Source: Anaerolineae bacterium (GTDB lineage: Bacteria > Chloroflexota > Anaerolineae > Aggregatilineales > Phototrophicaceae). Taken from it: DNA of 13,392 nt. The notes under the pieces are model-generated. The model did no database searches. It saw only the letters and a list, made by a program, of their open reading frames with translations, and had not been told where the DNA came from. Positions 13,054-13,392 of the stretch are shown here, in pieces; position 1 is the first letter of the stretch, and every line of letters starts with the position of its first letter. The translations under genes and the position numbers were made by a program. The stretch is taken from NCBI GenBank assembly GCA_019912905.1, contig JAIOHO010000066.1, positions 1 to 13,392 of the forward strand, given 5' to 3'.

Positions 13054-13392
13054 ATGTCCGAAGCGCCTGCCATTCGTTATCCCCGCCGGGTGCTCATCCG
13101 CTTCCTGCTGCGCCTGCTGGGGCGCGTCCTGATTCGCGTGTTTGCACGGCCCCAGGTGACGGGCCTGGAAAATCTGCCGGAGCATGGACCGCTGATTCTG
13201 GTTGGCAATCATGTCGCCCTGGTCGAAGTGGTGATGATGGCGCTGTATGTGCCCTGGACGGTCGAATTTATCGGCAACGGCGATATTCCCTTCGACCCGC
13301 GCTTTGCCTGGATGGTGAACCTGTATGGGATGATCCCGGTCAATCGGGGAAGCACCGACCGCAAAGAGTTGAACGTCCCACTGGATGTGCTC
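13054..13392 (+). CDS. PlsC-like 1-acyl-glycerophosphate acyltransferase, 3' end outside window
   Basis: Translation from ATG 13054 is open for 113 residues to the right edge. The protein starts with a basic, hydrophobic membrane-associating region (about 8-32), then VTGLENLPEHGPLILVGNHV, typical of the PlsC family, which acylates lysophosphatidate or related lysolipids. The first catalytic block, normally NHxxxxD, reads NHVALVEV, so the acidic residue is Glu rather than Asp. The next visible block, GMIPVNRGS, matches the family GxIPVxR motif. The start lies 6 nt after the winged-helix gene stop, with AGGA about 10 nt upstream. An ATG at 13047 overlapping that stop is in another frame and is not used. 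The substrate cannot be judged from this half. Confidence 0.85.
   Translation, partial: MSEAPAIRYPRRVLIRFLLRLLGRVLIRVFARPQVTGLENLPEHGPLILVGNHVALVEVVMMALYVPWTVEFIGNGDIPFDPRFAWMVNLYGMIPVNRGSTDRKELNVPLDVL

Noticed and set aside
12376..13212. Minus-strand open frame of 278 codons across the winged-helix and acyltransferase genes
   Set aside because: It spans two real plus-strand genes with recognisable motifs and has no protein-like composition.

Overview
The window is a GC-rich (roughly 60%) bacterial chromosomal segment with 15 protein genes that I consider real, two of them cut by the window edges. There are no rRNA, tRNA, CRISPR or transposase genes. A DUF951 zinc-ribbon-like protein, an MGDG-synthase-type lipid glycosyltransferase, a TyrA-like Rossmann protein and a stand-alone multi-PDZ secreted protein, together with the GC content, suggest a member of the Chloroflexota (Anaerolineae-like). 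This is inference from gene content, not from a marker gene.

Layout. (1) Positions 1-2331, minus strand: a DUF951 gene overlaps by 4 nt a GT28-type lipid glycosyltransferase. Downstream on the same strand lies a polytopic membrane protein that runs off the left edge. (2) 2478-4794, plus strand: an M50 site-2-type metalloprotease and an HD-domain protein 5 nt apart, then a TyrA-family dehydrogenase-like protein lacking the usual catalytic histidine motif. (3) 4890-5981, minus: an ATP-grasp-like protein of the Cj0069 type. (4) 5982-6357: a 376-bp gap with a possible 52-residue ORF and an 11-bp-period direct repeat. (5) 6358-6900, plus: a DUF1801 protein whose unusual tail overlaps the convergent gene. 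(6) 6893-9667, minus: a tight three-gene operon of polyprenyl-phosphate GT2, formyltransferase and tandem GNAT, which looks like a cell-envelope sugar modification cassette. (7) 9855-11345, plus: an exported protein with four PDZ domains and no protease domain, ended by a clear intrinsic terminator. (8) 11346-12137: a possible decayed aminomutase fragment followed by a lower-GC RimJ/RimL-type acetyltransferase. (9) 12370-13392, plus: a winged-helix protein and a PlsC-like acyltransferase cut by the right edge.

Functionally, much of the window points to the cell envelope: glycolipid synthesis, intramembrane proteolysis, lipid-linked sugar transfer and formylation, an extracytoplasmic PDZ scaffold and phospholipid acylation. 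The most distinctive items are the GT2/formyltransferase/GNAT operon (with a non-canonical formyltransferase active site), the protease-less PDZ array divergent from it, and the TyrA-fold protein that has lost its catalytic signature. Two genes (membrane protein at 1-790, acyltransferase at 13054-13392) are open at the window ends and were read by direct translation.
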